NCBI RefSeq assembly: GCF_011397635.1
Contig: NC_064753.1
Coordinates: 31,954,322-32,018,321 of the forward strand
Origin: Epinephelus fuscoguttatus
Lineage: Eukaryota; Chordata; Actinopteri; Perciformes; Serranidae
DNA: 64,000 nucleotides
Reading direction: 5' to 3'
Part shown: piece by piece, positions 1 to 11,145 of the stretch
Layout: each line of letters starts with the position of its first letter
How positions within the stretch are numbered: the stretch's first letter is position 1
Translations under genes and position numbers: made by a program
The notes under the pieces: model-generated
The model's database searches: none
What the model saw: only the letters and a program-made list of their open reading frames with translations
What the model was told of the DNA's origin: nothing

Positions 1-29
<29 letters not shown>
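1..29. repeat. (CA)n microsatellite at window edge
   Basis: An uninterrupted CA run touching the left boundary; its full length is unknown. Confidence 0.95.
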
Positions 30-31
<2 letters not shown>

Positions 32-841
32 CACACACAAAACGATCCAATGTAACAGCACCGGCAGTAATTATTCTCAGAAACCACTCTGATGATTCAA
101 ACAATGTTGCACGAATAATCAGTTTTAGTACACTGTAATTGCTAAGAATGACTGTGTTGAAAAGAGTGGATGGCTCCAAAACATTCTGTTGTATTTTTTC
201 TCCCAAGAGAGAGTTGAAACTTGGGCAAAGAGTTGATAATTCATACAATTATATGTGATGAATAAAGCAGGTGTCTCTTCATTTGAAAATTCCACAATGA
301 CCTTTACAGGAAGCCTCCTCTCATGAAATATACATGACCCTGAACACAATATGTCAGACTGCTAGACAAGGCTAATTAGCTGCAGGTAAATTCTGAAGGC
401 CTCGCTCTCTCCCTTTTGCTCTCTCTCTGAAACACACATGAACACAGACGCACACACACGCATGCCTTGGTCAGAGCGCTTGGTTCTTCTGCACCAAGTA
501 ACACAATTTTTTTACAGGCATGTTGACTTCACCACATTTTATAATTGTTGTGAGCTTTTCTCAGTTTTGTACTAAACACCCTCAAACTTCTACCCAAACT
601 AGACACTTAGTCTCATATTTAGCTTTGAAGACTACTATAAATATTTAGCCAACAGAGTACCGTACTGGAGTTTCAGTTGTTTCAAGGGTTTTCTTGAAAT
701 ATATGAGTATCTTGAGCCAAGAGAAGCTCGGTAAAGAAGAAAGAAAAGACACAATGAGTGCTGTTAGAAAAATATGTCAATCTTTTGGCAGGTCTTGGTA
801 ACAAGATAAGTTTTTTATCAGAAAATCCTGGCCAAGAAAGA

Positions 842-1193
842 TGGTGCTTCTCAAAGTCAAGGATGCGTCTTTGGTAGAATGGGTCCTTCCAAGTCAGGTC
901 CTACAGAGGCTAGCCAAGACTCCTTGGAACAGGCTAACGAGTGCCCAGGTGTGTGTCCTTGAAGAGGCCCCACCTTCAATTCCTGCAAATTATGCACAAA
1001 GAATTCTAGGTACTTCATGCCTGCTGAGGATACACGCATATGAATCCTTGAGAATCTTCTTAAGGAAAGACTCAGTGCTCGGTAGAAACTGAAAGATCCT
1101 TGACATTGGAACGGTCCTTCCGCAGGATTCGATAATGTAGCCTTGTTGAAATTCAGCCATTTAAGGAATCTTCCTTGACTTTGAGAAGCACCA
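842..1193. mobile_element. short element with 22-bp perfect terminal inverted repeats
   Basis: The motif TGGTGCTTCTCAAAGTCAAG (plus GA) at 842-863 is repeated exactly, inverted, at 1172-1193. The 352-bp span between has no clear coding capacity; open frames on both strands follow from the palindromic ends. It looks like a miniature inverted-repeat transposon. Target-site duplications are not obvious. Confidence 0.6.
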
Positions 1194-1559
1194 AGTGTCC
1201 TGATTGAGGACAGAGTCAGACTAGCTGCCTCCCCCATTTCTATTTTTTATGCAAGGCTAAGCTAACCAGGTGCTGGCTGTAGTTATATATTTAATAGATA
1301 GATTTGACAGTGGTATTAATTGTGTCATGTAACTATAGGCAAAATTTGAAACTACTGCTTTGAGTGAAATGCACCCGGCTTAAATGTTATCACTTGTTTA
1401 GGTGGGCATTAATAGTGGTTAACAACGTAATTAATATAGGTCGGAAGGGTCTGGCTACGCCCATTAGTATGTTCAGAATGCTGTTATCATGTAAACAGCC
1501 ATGTTTATTGTATGTGGCAATGGAGGAAGTCAGCTTTAAATAGCCAATCTCCCGTCCCT

Positions 1560-1760
1560 CCTATGTGGGCAGTGGTGTTGGTTGGGTAAAACAGGACTTT
1601 CACCCAGGAGACTGGAATTTGTATCCTGTGTGAAACCAAAAAGCAGTGTTGAGCTATTCTCAGTATGTGATGCATGACACTTCATAACGTAGCCTAATTT
1701 TTCTAAACCAACCACGTAGTCTTTGTGCCTAAACCTACCAAAAGTGAAAATATAACCTAT
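1560..1760. repeat. fragment of the caacacattctca dispersed repeat family
   Basis: It carries gtaaaacaggactttcaccc, then aggagactgga, and the word gtgcctaaacctaccaaaa. These are the same kinds of words as in 6,170-6,690 and 12,060-13,010, so I read it as a diverged fragment adjoining the LINE remnant. Confidence 0.4.
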
Positions 1761-1785
1761 ATAATTGATTTAGTTATTTTAATGT

Positions 1786-2232
1786 TTGGGTACAGAGCAT
1801 GTTAATAAACATCACTATAAAAATACAACATGTAAAGATGTATTAAGATCTAAAGAGGGAACAAGACAAAATACCAATCCAGATATATCTGTTCATTCAC
1901 TTTATACCAGCAATACAAAGTACATTGAAGCCCATCTAAGAATAACTTTTACACGGTTCTGGTTGTCCTCTCACAGACTGGGAGTAGAAATGGGGAGCCG
2001 TACGTCACCAGAACAATGTGTGTGTTGCTGTAAGACTGGCATACAAAATGAAGAACTTATAATTACACAGTGTATCCGTGAGAAATATGGACATGACTCA
2101 ACTGAACTGAGCTCACTCTTTGTGGACACTGATAAAAGTATCTTAGTCATGTTACATGCATGTCTTGCGTTACTTGCAGCAGGCCCTCAACTGAATAAGA
2201 GGATTCTGTGCTGTACAGTGTATTACCTCTAA
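1786..2232 (+). pseudogene. C-terminal remnant of a LINE reverse transcriptase ORF
   Basis: An open stretch of about 148 codons ending in TAA. The part with ITFTRFWLSSHRLGVEMGSR, followed by Cys-rich PEQCVCCCKTG and NEELIITQCI, resembles the tail of fish non-LTR retrotransposon polymerases: a (R/K)LSSH(R/K)L.(I/V)E..R word, then C..C, E(D)E(H/Y), and (L/I).(T/K)C. The reverse transcriptase core and endonuclease are missing upstream, so this is a 5'-truncated copy. There is no ATG at its beginning and I expect no function. The family (CR1, L2 or other) cannot be named from this piece. Confidence 0.55.
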
Positions 2233-5030
2233 ATGATCTTACCTATGTATGATTTTTTGTAAATGGTTTGGAACCAATTTTTTTTTTTTGGTTGCGTTTA
2301 TAATATTTTACATCTGTAGTCCCTGATGACACTTCTCCTGATGCCAACAGGCATTTATTGCGCTGATAATGGCCCTCTGAATGTACGAGTCAGAGTCCAT
2401 ATCTATGGCACCATTAACAACTAATAATGACCGTTTAATTGAGTGATAACATTTGAAATGGGCACACCATTAGAGTTTTAGAAACTATTACTGATGCTAC
2501 TGCATAACACTAATGCTAATATTAGTGCTATACAGTCACAATGGAAGGCTCCTACAATGGCCAGCACTATACACCTCACTTTATATGCCATTCAATTATT
2601 ATTTCCTAGAGGGCAGTGGGCTAATGTTTAATGTATGAGTCTTTAGGCATGTGTTAGTGTGTCTGTTTGTTTTGTTGCCGTAGAGCAGTGGAAATGTGTT
2701 GTGTTATAGCAGTCTATCGCTTGTCTCCTCACTTAAATCTCTACTTTCACATTCCTGGAGGCTGGTAGTGGAGCTAACACCCCTCCTCTTTGCACCTTTG
2801 CACAGCCTGCGAGTGTGTCTGTGTTTGTGTGTGTGTATGTTTGTGCGAGGGAGGGAGTGACACAGAGATGGTGCTGTCTTCTATGTCTCTGGGTGCCCCC
2901 TCGCTGAGCTGTCATCACTCCCTGGCACCGGGTACACAGCACAGCTGCAGGGGAACCACTCTGCAGGGAACCTTCGTTTCCATCTGTCTCCAATTCACAG
3001 TGGCACCTATTTAGAGCAGCTCAGCGGCTGTGCATGCCACGAGCCACAAGAGAGGGGAGAGGCTGGGTTTAAGGGGGTCAAGAGAGGTGGGCATCGATAC
3101 ATCAGTGTTAGGGCAGTAAGAGAATGGGGTTATGTTTGACAGGGGCATATTAAACCTGTCAAATGTGACGTTATCATTTTATTGCATCGGCTTCAATGTA
3201 ACATATTGCATTTTTCATTTCATTTCTGATCTAATCAGTTTTGTCATCAACAGGCGGATTTCTTTTTCCAGGGAGGCATGACAGAAAGAAACATTCATAA
3301 AGCTGAAAAAACACACCATAATACACGTTTATGCAGTCAAGCAGCCAATGGAGTCTGTTTTAAACATTGTTTATGATGAAATTATCACATCAGTCTTTTA
3401 TTTGTCAGATGATCTTTAAAAGGCATCAGTGCGTTCAACTTTTACAAAAATAAAGCACTGCAAATTGCCATATTGTGTGTATTTGTATTTAAGATATTGT
3501 AAAATTCATTAATGTAGTTTAGGGTATTTGTTGGTCTTTAAACACACATGCCATACATTTCAAAATATATTTCATCACCACTAACCCTACCAATTCCTAT
3601 CAGTTTAATATGGCTGTGAGCAGATTTAGCATCTGCGTGTGTGTGCATGGTCATGTGTGTCCATTCGTGCACACACTGCGTACTCCTGCACTTGTGTCTG
3701 CGTGTGTGCAAGTATGAGAATGGGCTTAATTTAGCAGGTGTGCTTTGACAGTTCTTGAATGAGTGCCAAGTCTGCTGTATGAAGGATAAGAGAGAGGAGG
3801 CGCTCAATGTGCATCTGTGTGGAGCTCGACTGTGACAGATGGGGACGGTTTAACTTATAGAGTTCTGTTAAGATCTGGAGGTTTTTCTGACGCTGTCTGT
3901 GCCAAACAGGTGTGTATTCTAAAAACACCACAGAGAGGGAAGGTGAACAAGCCTCGACTGACTTATTTGTCTGGTTGCTGCTGATAGAAGGAGGTTGCCA
4001 GTGGATACTGTGTTTTTTTCTTCCTCTTTATGTGGGTCCAAATTCATTGCAGTAACTCCCTCTGGAAGAGACACTCGAGTGTTCTCATTCATTCTGTCTC
4101 ACTGTGGCCGAATGGAAAAAAAAAATACAAACTCTAGTCACATCCATATTCTATGAAATGTTGTTAAGGCTTACAAAGAAACTAGTTAACTGAAACGGAA
4201 ACTGTCATTTTTTTCCTGCAACATCATGCACCAGAAACATGATGGCGAGTTTTAGCCTTATTCGAGTCGACATTATGATAATCCCAAATGTTTCGGAAAT
4301 GATTCAAATAATTCAGACATGAATTAATTGAGGTTTTGCATGTTATGCCACAGTTACATCACTCTTTGTTTCAAGTTTCAAGCAACTCATAATTGTGTTC
4401 TCTGAGGTTTCAGCTGCCTGTACAGTCCGGGAAAATACGCAAGCAACCTCTTCAGCTGCAAACCTTTCAGTACCTTTTAATGCTATAGAACACTGGTGTA
4501 TGTGTTGGCTCAAAGTGCTGTAAGGACGGCTGTGGAGTTGAAAAGTTCAGCCGGTTAGTGGTGGCCAGGTGTCTCACAGGCAGGCAAGACGCTTCACCAT
4601 ATGGCTGCTTCTCGTCACCCGACGCCAGCCGTCCCAACCACTGACTTTCACATGCTTTACTTTCAAGGTGAAAAGTTGCATCTCGTCTACAACCCTGACC
4701 AACATGCTGTAAGAGCTCTATGTGTTTACGTTCATAAAGGAGAGAGACTTGTTCTCCATTATGGTAAAAAATTGTGCAGGTATGACAATTAATAACCTGG
4801 CTCGAAAGCGAGGATGACGGATTTGATGCATTTTTGATACACCAACAAAGTTGCAGATTATTTAGCTTCTCTCCTGCATGCTGATTGGAGTTTTAAAGAG
4901 GTAATGAAGTCCTGGTGTGTCCTCCTGCTGGGTTTGTATTTGGTGAGGGGTGCCTGTGTGTCGCTGATAGAGGGATCTCTCTGACACGGCTGCTCTGGCC
5001 TGCCGCATCTGGGAGCCAGTAGCGGCAGCC
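2233..5030. other. upstream flank without recognised genes
   Basis: Mostly unique AT-rich DNA with short TG/CA tracts near 2,822-2,845 and 3,640-3,710. No ORF with splice-consistent neighbours or recognisable domains was found. Confidence 0.6.
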
Positions 5031-5036
5031 GCTGGG

Positions 5037-5240
5037 GGGAGATAAGGCAAGGCTAGCCGCTCGCCTGTAACACACGTTTTGCCCCCCTCTGCCCTGCTCT
5101 CCTCTCCTCCCCTGCTCCTCCCTCCCATCATCCCCATGACCTTATCTCAGGGGAGAAGGCACCACTGGGTCGCTACTGTGATAGCACCTGCCAGAACCAG
5201 AGCTGGCCTCTGGTGATTATGGGGGAATCATTATCTCTCT
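5037..5240. promoter_or_regulatory. GATA/E-box motif cluster upstream of cbfa2t3 (candidate enhancer)
   Basis: Within about 200 bp: agataagg (5,040), cttatct (5,141), tgatag (5,179) next to CACCTG (5,185), and ttatct (5,231), about 4.6 kb before exon 1. CBFA2T3 is a member of TAL1-GATA complexes, which recognise GATA plus E-box pairs, so autoregulation is conceivable. Motifs are short, so chance is a real alternative. Confidence 0.3.
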
Positions 5241-5697
5241 CTCCCCAAAAACTCATTTTATACCTGCCAACATCTGAGGGGAGGGGGGCAAAGGAGCAGA
5301 GGCTTCTATAACAGGTAACACAGAGAAAATTGTGTGTGTGTTCATGTGTGTGTATCAGGAGAGTGGGCTACATGGGCATAAAATACATGCAGCTAAGCAT
5401 CTTGACTTTTTGCCATGAAGAATTTGAATTTGATATAAATGTGATGAGATGAAGATTATATGTGATGAAGGCTGATGGCTTATGTACATATATCCTTCCA
5501 TATGGGCAAAACGGTGGTGGTTTATGGAGGGGCTACACCATCGTCATAAACAAGAGTCAAATGAAGGTAAATGAGGGCAATTCTTACAAAAGCTGGAGAA
5601 AATATGTTCTTCTGTGGGATGCCAAGTTGAGAATATGAGTTTTTAATTTTTAGCTTATATGAGGCTTAGTGTGTGTTCAGTCACTTGGTGCCAAATC

Positions 5698-6889
5698 CAG
5701 TGTGTAGGATTTAGGGGGATATATTGGTAGAAATGGAATATAATACAATAAGTGTATGTTTTCTTCAGCGTATAATCATCTGAAAATAAGAATCGTGTTT
5801 TCGTTACCTTAGACTAATTCATTCATGTCTACATAGTGAGAGGGTCCTAGTCCACGGAGTCCACCATGTCGCACCGCCATGTTTCATCGGTAGCCCAGAA
5901 TGGGAAAACCAAACACCAGCCATAGACAGGGTCATTCGGGTTTTGCGTTTTCACATCAGGCACTGTAGTTAACACCCCCTCCGTGACGAGCCAAACAGCA
6001 CTGGAAAAACACTGGAGAGGAAGAGACCTCAGCAGATAATTCAACTCCCCGTAAAAACCTGCTGAATGTCTGGATCTTAAATTGTTGGGGGAAAAAAAGG
6101 CAAAAATACACACACAGTAGATGCTTGGCTAGGGGCGCATTTGCGACGAGCCAGAGAGCGTCAGAGAAACCAACACATTCTCACTCCGACTTCGTCACAT
6201 ATTGACGTTTGGTCATGGACTTTCCACATTCACATATGACATGCAAGGTACCCTGGGTGCGTTGGTTGTTGACATTCTTGGACGCGCGTCAAGTTCCGCC
6301 TGTTACATGCATTCAAAATACACTTCTGTTTGCACAGGAAATTTAACATTTACATACAGTCTCCTTTAAAATGAACACACTTTGTCAGTACAGCACCACA
6401 AACTGATGTTTATTTTCCTTCATCAACAAACACACATGGTTTGGTTTAGGAAAAAAGAACAGGGTTTGGTTTGGCCCCTTCCGCCTGCCCCAGTCGGACT
6501 TTCACCTCCTTAACTTTTGTCCATGTCCCACCGCATTGCCCTTTGACACCTCCAGGCGGCATTGAGCTATAACCGTAACCGGTCATGTATTTTAACAATG
6601 TTTAAAGGACGCCTTTTTTCGTTGGTTTCTGACCCCGCAAGTCACTGCCCAAGCACCAGATTTTGATGACTTCAGAGTGAGACCGGGCTCAAGAAACACT
6701 GACTTTTTTTTAAGTGACCTGGTCCAGTTGTTTTGGAGAGGAACAGACCTTTGCACATAGTTTGGCTCCTGACCACTGAAGGAATTCTAACCGGGAGTTC
6801 ACACTTGGCACACAAGAGAAGTTTCAGCTGGCTGCAATCTGCGATCCTCACCGCTAGATGCCACTAAATCCTACACACTGCTCCTTTAA
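5698..6889. mobile_element. TTAA-type MITE, copy A, with nested insertion
   Basis: It begins CAGTGTGTAGGATTTAG and ends with the inverse AAATCCTACACACTG, then ctcctTTAA. Internal words (catctgaaaataagaat, acattggcac-type tail, ctagatgccactaaatcc) recur at 43,721-44,331 and 53,553-54,209. A foreign block at about 6,170-6,690, flanked by agaaac on both sides, interrupts it. TTAA ends suggest a piggyBac-like non-autonomous element. No transposase is present. Confidence 0.65.
6170..6690. repeat. dispersed fish repeat nested in the TTAA element
   Basis: The block starts caacacattctcactccgac and includes the T/G-rich words atggtttggtttaggaaaa. Similar text occurs at 12,060-13,010 (caacgcattctcatccca, tggtttggcttac) and a piece near 1,560-1,760 (gactttcacccaggagac, cctaaacctaccaaaa). 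agaaac before and after may be the target duplication. The class is not clear to me. Confidence 0.5.
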
Positions 6890-7675
6890 TTTGTTTAACT
6901 ACGCCTCTTTGCTCTATCCATTTATATTTTTTCCTCCTTTCACAATTATCTAATCAATTTGAAACTGTAGTGACCATCCCTTCTCAGTTCACATCATCCA
7001 GTCAAGTGTGGTTAAAACTTTCAGTCCCCTGTGCAAGAGTCTGTGCAGTTTGTCCTTAATTTTTGCCTCTTTTCTGACTCACCCTGTTCTCTGCACGTGT
7101 ATCTTGTCGTTTATTCCCAATTCTGTGATGAACATCCACTCCCCACCTGCCCCGCCACCTGATGTTCCCACGCAGTTCACATACTCATATTAAATAACCG
7201 CATGTTTTCATTCTGACTTCACTGAGAACTTTTAGTTACATGGTTCTACCACTTAACCCTATGCCAGAACATAATCAGTCACTCTTGGAAGTCAGATCTT
7301 AAATGAAATGTAATTTGCACTTTGATGTTACTGTCACTGAGATTTGCAGTTTATTGACGTTTATGTAAAATGTGAATGTCTGACACATGAACACTTTTAA
7401 ATGTAGGAATTTCCATCGGTTTAGCAGCTGAAAAATAAAAAACACCTAAATTTCACGTGCTGTATACACTGTGGGTTTATAGAGAAATCAGTTCTCTCTC
7501 TCTCTGTATCTTTCTCCCCCACACCCAAAGACAGCAACACAAGTTTCTCTCACTTCCTCTCTGCTGATGACCATATGTGTGCTGGTTTCAGCCAGGCACT
7601 TGGCACATCTGTGTACTCACATCCCCTCTCACTTCTCTCATCAGCACACTGCTTGCTTTAACCAAAATATGCAGC

Positions 7676-7690
7676 GTGTGTGAGTGTGTG

Positions 7691-7731
<41 letters not shown>
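7676..7731. repeat. (TG)n microsatellite
   Basis: A TG array with gagtg interruptions at its left side, becoming pure from about 7,696. Confidence 0.95.
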
Positions 7732-7732
<1 letters not shown>

Positions 7733-9199
7733 GCTGTCATATACACGCAGCCCACTCCATCTAGGTTAGGGGTTAATGAGTCCTGGGGGGTCAGAGGTCA
7801 ATGAGGTGATGGCTACAATGTTGCTAGAGTTTCACACGAGAGCCCCTTTCAGCTGTCGGAGCTGTATGAAGTTTACTTTGACATCTTTGATCCTAAATGT
7901 GAGATAGTCGTGTCTCAGCATATGTCTTTTCCCAGAACAGGCGTGCTTTCTCTCTTTTTGCTCTCTGTCACCCATGGTGTGGTGGGGGGATGAACAAAGT
8001 ACCAAGTTACATTAGCGAAAATAAAACGACATGTTCAAATAAACGAATTTGGCCCATAATTCTTGTCTTTTTCACCTGAGTGTATTTCAAGTAGAAAACC
8101 TTTGTTTATCTGGAATCCATGAAATGAGAAGTAAACATGGAGTTGGTTTGATGAGCTGTCCACATCAAACTCAAAAACGAAATTGTGGTGGGAATTTCTG
8201 GTGAAATGGGAATTTTATTTGTGGGTTGTTGTTTTTCAAAACATAGTCTGGAGTCTGGCTTTGAAGAGAGAATAGATAAGTTTCAGTCTTAGTTCAGTTC
8301 CGCGTTGGAAAGAGGTATTTGTTTGGGAAATACTGACTGGATAAATGAGACTTCGATTATACTGCACGAATTGTGTGAGAGTTTGTAAATGGATGTTTTG
8401 ATATAATTTAAAGTAGTTAAACGCGGTTGCCTACGAATTTATCAAGAACTTTCTTCTATTTTGGATTCTCTTTTTTACCAGAGGTGTGCAAGTTTAAGAT
8501 AGTTTTCCTCACAAATTCAACATAAAACAGTTTGAGTAACTGATTTACAAATGGTCCTTTGGGGGGTGAAGTATTCTTTGAATGATGACACCCTTGGTTG
8601 TACTTCCTGTTGCATTTTACTGTGAACTATCATGCACACAAAATATGGCAAATCAAGACAAGAAAAGAACAGATGCATGCTATCGAAGACCAGAAGCTTA
8701 AAAAAATAAGACAACACGGTAGAAAAGGTCTAGTTTGACGTTAGGAGAGATGAGTTGAGCAGATAGATGGACAAAAAGGATGAATTGTGGAATGTGGACA
8801 ACAGAAAGTGTCACCATGGTCATTGAGCAAGGTACACAGAAGCAAAGGACTCTGGTAAGGAGGGAACTGCAGATGCAAGGAGGGAAGGAGTGGCCGCTGG
8901 CCGCAGACACAGCTGGTTCCTGACAGAGGAAGCCCAGACGGAGGCCCAGGTCCTGCTGCCTGCTGCTGTCTGCTGCTATCACCACAGCCAGCTCTGCTGC
9001 CTGGCCTCCCCAGGGGCTGCAGCCCTGCAACATGCAGGAACACGCGCACAAACTGTAAGATACTAACACACACTTCTCTTTTGAGCTGCAGTGGCAGGCA
9101 GAGCAGGAGGAGGGTTCAGATGAGAGTGCAGCCCCTCAGCCAGAGCCACGAGACAAGCTGACCTGCCACTGACTTACACACACTCTCTCACACACACAA

Positions 9200-9222
9200 A
9201 CACACACACACACACACACACA
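9200..9222. repeat. cbfa2t3: (CA)n microsatellite upstream of cbfa2t3 exon 1
   Basis: A CA array about 560 bp before ATG 9784. It may lie in the promoter or 5' leader region. Confidence 0.9.
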
Positions 9223-9744
9223 CTCTGCGGGAGGGGAACAAAGAGAGAACCAGATGAATGGAAAAGACGAAAGAAAGGTAGATTGATACACAAGATGTGC
9301 CAAGTACATCTAAAGGAGACAACAAAACAGACTTGGAGCTGAAGACAAAGACTGTTACTCATGTGTGTTGACGTCCAACTAACATGCATGGTTGTAATGC
9401 ATAGTTGTATGAAGTCGTGAAAAATACCAGAGGAATCCAGCAATGACACAACAAGGATCAAAGTCTTTGGTGAGGAGGTGAAAGGAAGAAGAGAAAGCAA
9501 CCTCTGGCTGTTTCTCCCTTTTCTCTGTTTGGAGCTTTAACAACAGCTACGTCCTTGTCCTTGCATGGCAGTTCAGTGGGTCAAGTAATGATCTACTGAA
9601 AGCAAAGTGGAGTATTATGAGCAAGAACATGCGAAACCTCAAGGACATATGGAAGAGAAGTTCCAGCAGAAAAGCCTTGTAGCATTTTGATCCTATAGAG
9701 ATTATCAGCACTTATTGTTTTTGCTACACTGCTTGGACCTACAG

Positions 9745-9783
9745 ACCTGCCAGTGGAAAGTTGAGTGATTTGAAGGTCCGAAC
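9745..9783 (+). promoter_or_regulatory. cbfa2t3: 5' UTR next to the cbfa2t3 long-isoform start
   Basis: These 39 nt lie between a consensus-like splice acceptor (pyrimidine-rich tract ending ctacag at 9744) and ATG 9784, and include an in-frame TGA at 9766. Either an upstream noncoding exon splices here, or transcription starts further upstream and reads through. I see no convincing TATA box within 200 nt. Confidence 0.4.
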
Positions 9784-9988
9784 ATGTCCGCCGAGGTCCA
9801 TTTGGAGCTCCAGAAGAAGGCCAACCTCAAAGCCAGGGCTTCTTCTGCTCTGGCGTTTGCTCCACGTGTCCCGACGGTCACACTGATCAGCCACAGAGAG
9901 CTGCGGGATAAACACACCGCTCACAGACTCCAGCCCGGAAGCCTTGATCTGAACCTGGCAACCAGCAGCTACTACAGATGTAGCGAAG
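9784..9988 (+). CDS. cbfa2t3: cbfa2t3 coding exon 1 (long-isoform N-terminus)
   Basis: It starts at ATG 9784 with A at -3, and an in-frame TGA at 9766-9768 fixes the start. It ends before donor gtagga in phase 1. The 68 residues, beginning [12 protein letters not shown] and ending SSYYRCSE, join exactly in frame to exon 2 (GSRVQKVGT, then MPDSPADV). I recognise no domain. This sequence does not resemble the upstream exons of human CBFA2T3 or RUNX1T1 that I know, so it may be a fish-type alternative N-terminus. A good acceptor (pyrimidine-rich, ending ctacag at 9744) lies 39 nt before the ATG, so a noncoding exon may precede it. Confidence 0.75.
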
Positions 9989-11066
9989 GTAGGAGCTTGT
10001 CATCTTATAGGGACCTGTTTCATGAAATCTTTTGGCAGTGTGTTACCGTGATGAGTGATTGAGGGTCCCGCAGCTGTCAGTTGTGCTCATTAAGTTGGAG
10101 TGATTGACGGATAATCAGTTTGTGTTGACTTAGCGCCGCATGCTGTAAGGGCAATTTGAGGTTTCCTCATCTTGTGAGTAGTCCTGTTACGTGATGATTG
10201 AAGCAAAGGTTTCAAGGTTAGAATAGCATCAAACATTACCAACTAAATGAGTTTATGATTCTATGTAAAATGATCTAAGGTTTGTTTACTGTATTTTGTC
10301 TATAACCCAAACTCGCTTTAGAGATCAAATTGACTCATGACCAGGATTAAATCAGTCACCAAGTGCAATTTTTCCCAACAAAATCCTCTTATTGTCATGT
10401 ATTAGGGTCTTCATATAAGCCATCAAGCACAAATACACTTGTCATTATTGTTAAAAACCCCAGAGGAGCATATTTGTCTCAAAGAAAGGGAAAGAGGTTT
10501 TTAGAGCGTTGGGTGGGTGGGGGGTCTTCCTCTGGGCATTCCCATACAGCTGCAGGGAACTAGCTTCTTGAGTTTCTCTGTTCAGCTTCACTAGCTCCAT
10601 AACACACATGCAGGTCATGAGGGTGCATCGCAGTGAATGACAGAGCTAAAACTTTAGTATTTTGCAGGCAGATGAAGGATACTTGAAAGAGATCCAGGAA
10701 AAAGGGAAGAGAAGAAAAAAATGTAATTGATTCTTAAAGCGCTGAAAACACTGAAGTGGCGCCTTTAGGTAAAAATGAAAACCTTCACTTAATTCAGCAA
10801 AGGGTTCGAGGAGAGAGAGATGCATTAAGAATCAGACATTAAAGGCCCAATTTTATAGACTCTAAATATGTAGAAACTGTAAGCCAGAGCAAGGACTAAT
10901 ACCCAACATAGTGAATTACCTGCAGCGCCTGCCGTCTCTTGGCAGTAATGAGCTTTGTGAACGTTGCCGCGATAAGGCCTCTATAATTAGGCTTAGTCAT
11001 AAGCATCCCCCCTGTAATTCTGTGATAAAAACCCAGTAGAACTCTGGTGTCGGTGCTCCAACCCAT

Positions 11067-11145
<79 letters not shown>

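Larger units (their letters stand above)
6890..9744. other. proximal upstream flank of cbfa2t3
   Basis: Unique DNA with two microsatellites. A GC-rich part at about 8,880-9,150 could be promoter or noncoding first exon; a gtaaga donor-like site follows at about 9,056. No coding exon was recognised. Confidence 0.5.

Noticed and set aside
2790..3014. Open frames full of Cys-Val or His-Thr runs here and at many other sites
   Set aside because: They are translations of (TG)n/(CA)n microsatellites, not genes.
4601..4792. 63-codon open frame starting MAASRHPTP
   Set aside because: It starts with ATG but shows no known domain and no clear donor or acceptor. Not enough to call a gene.
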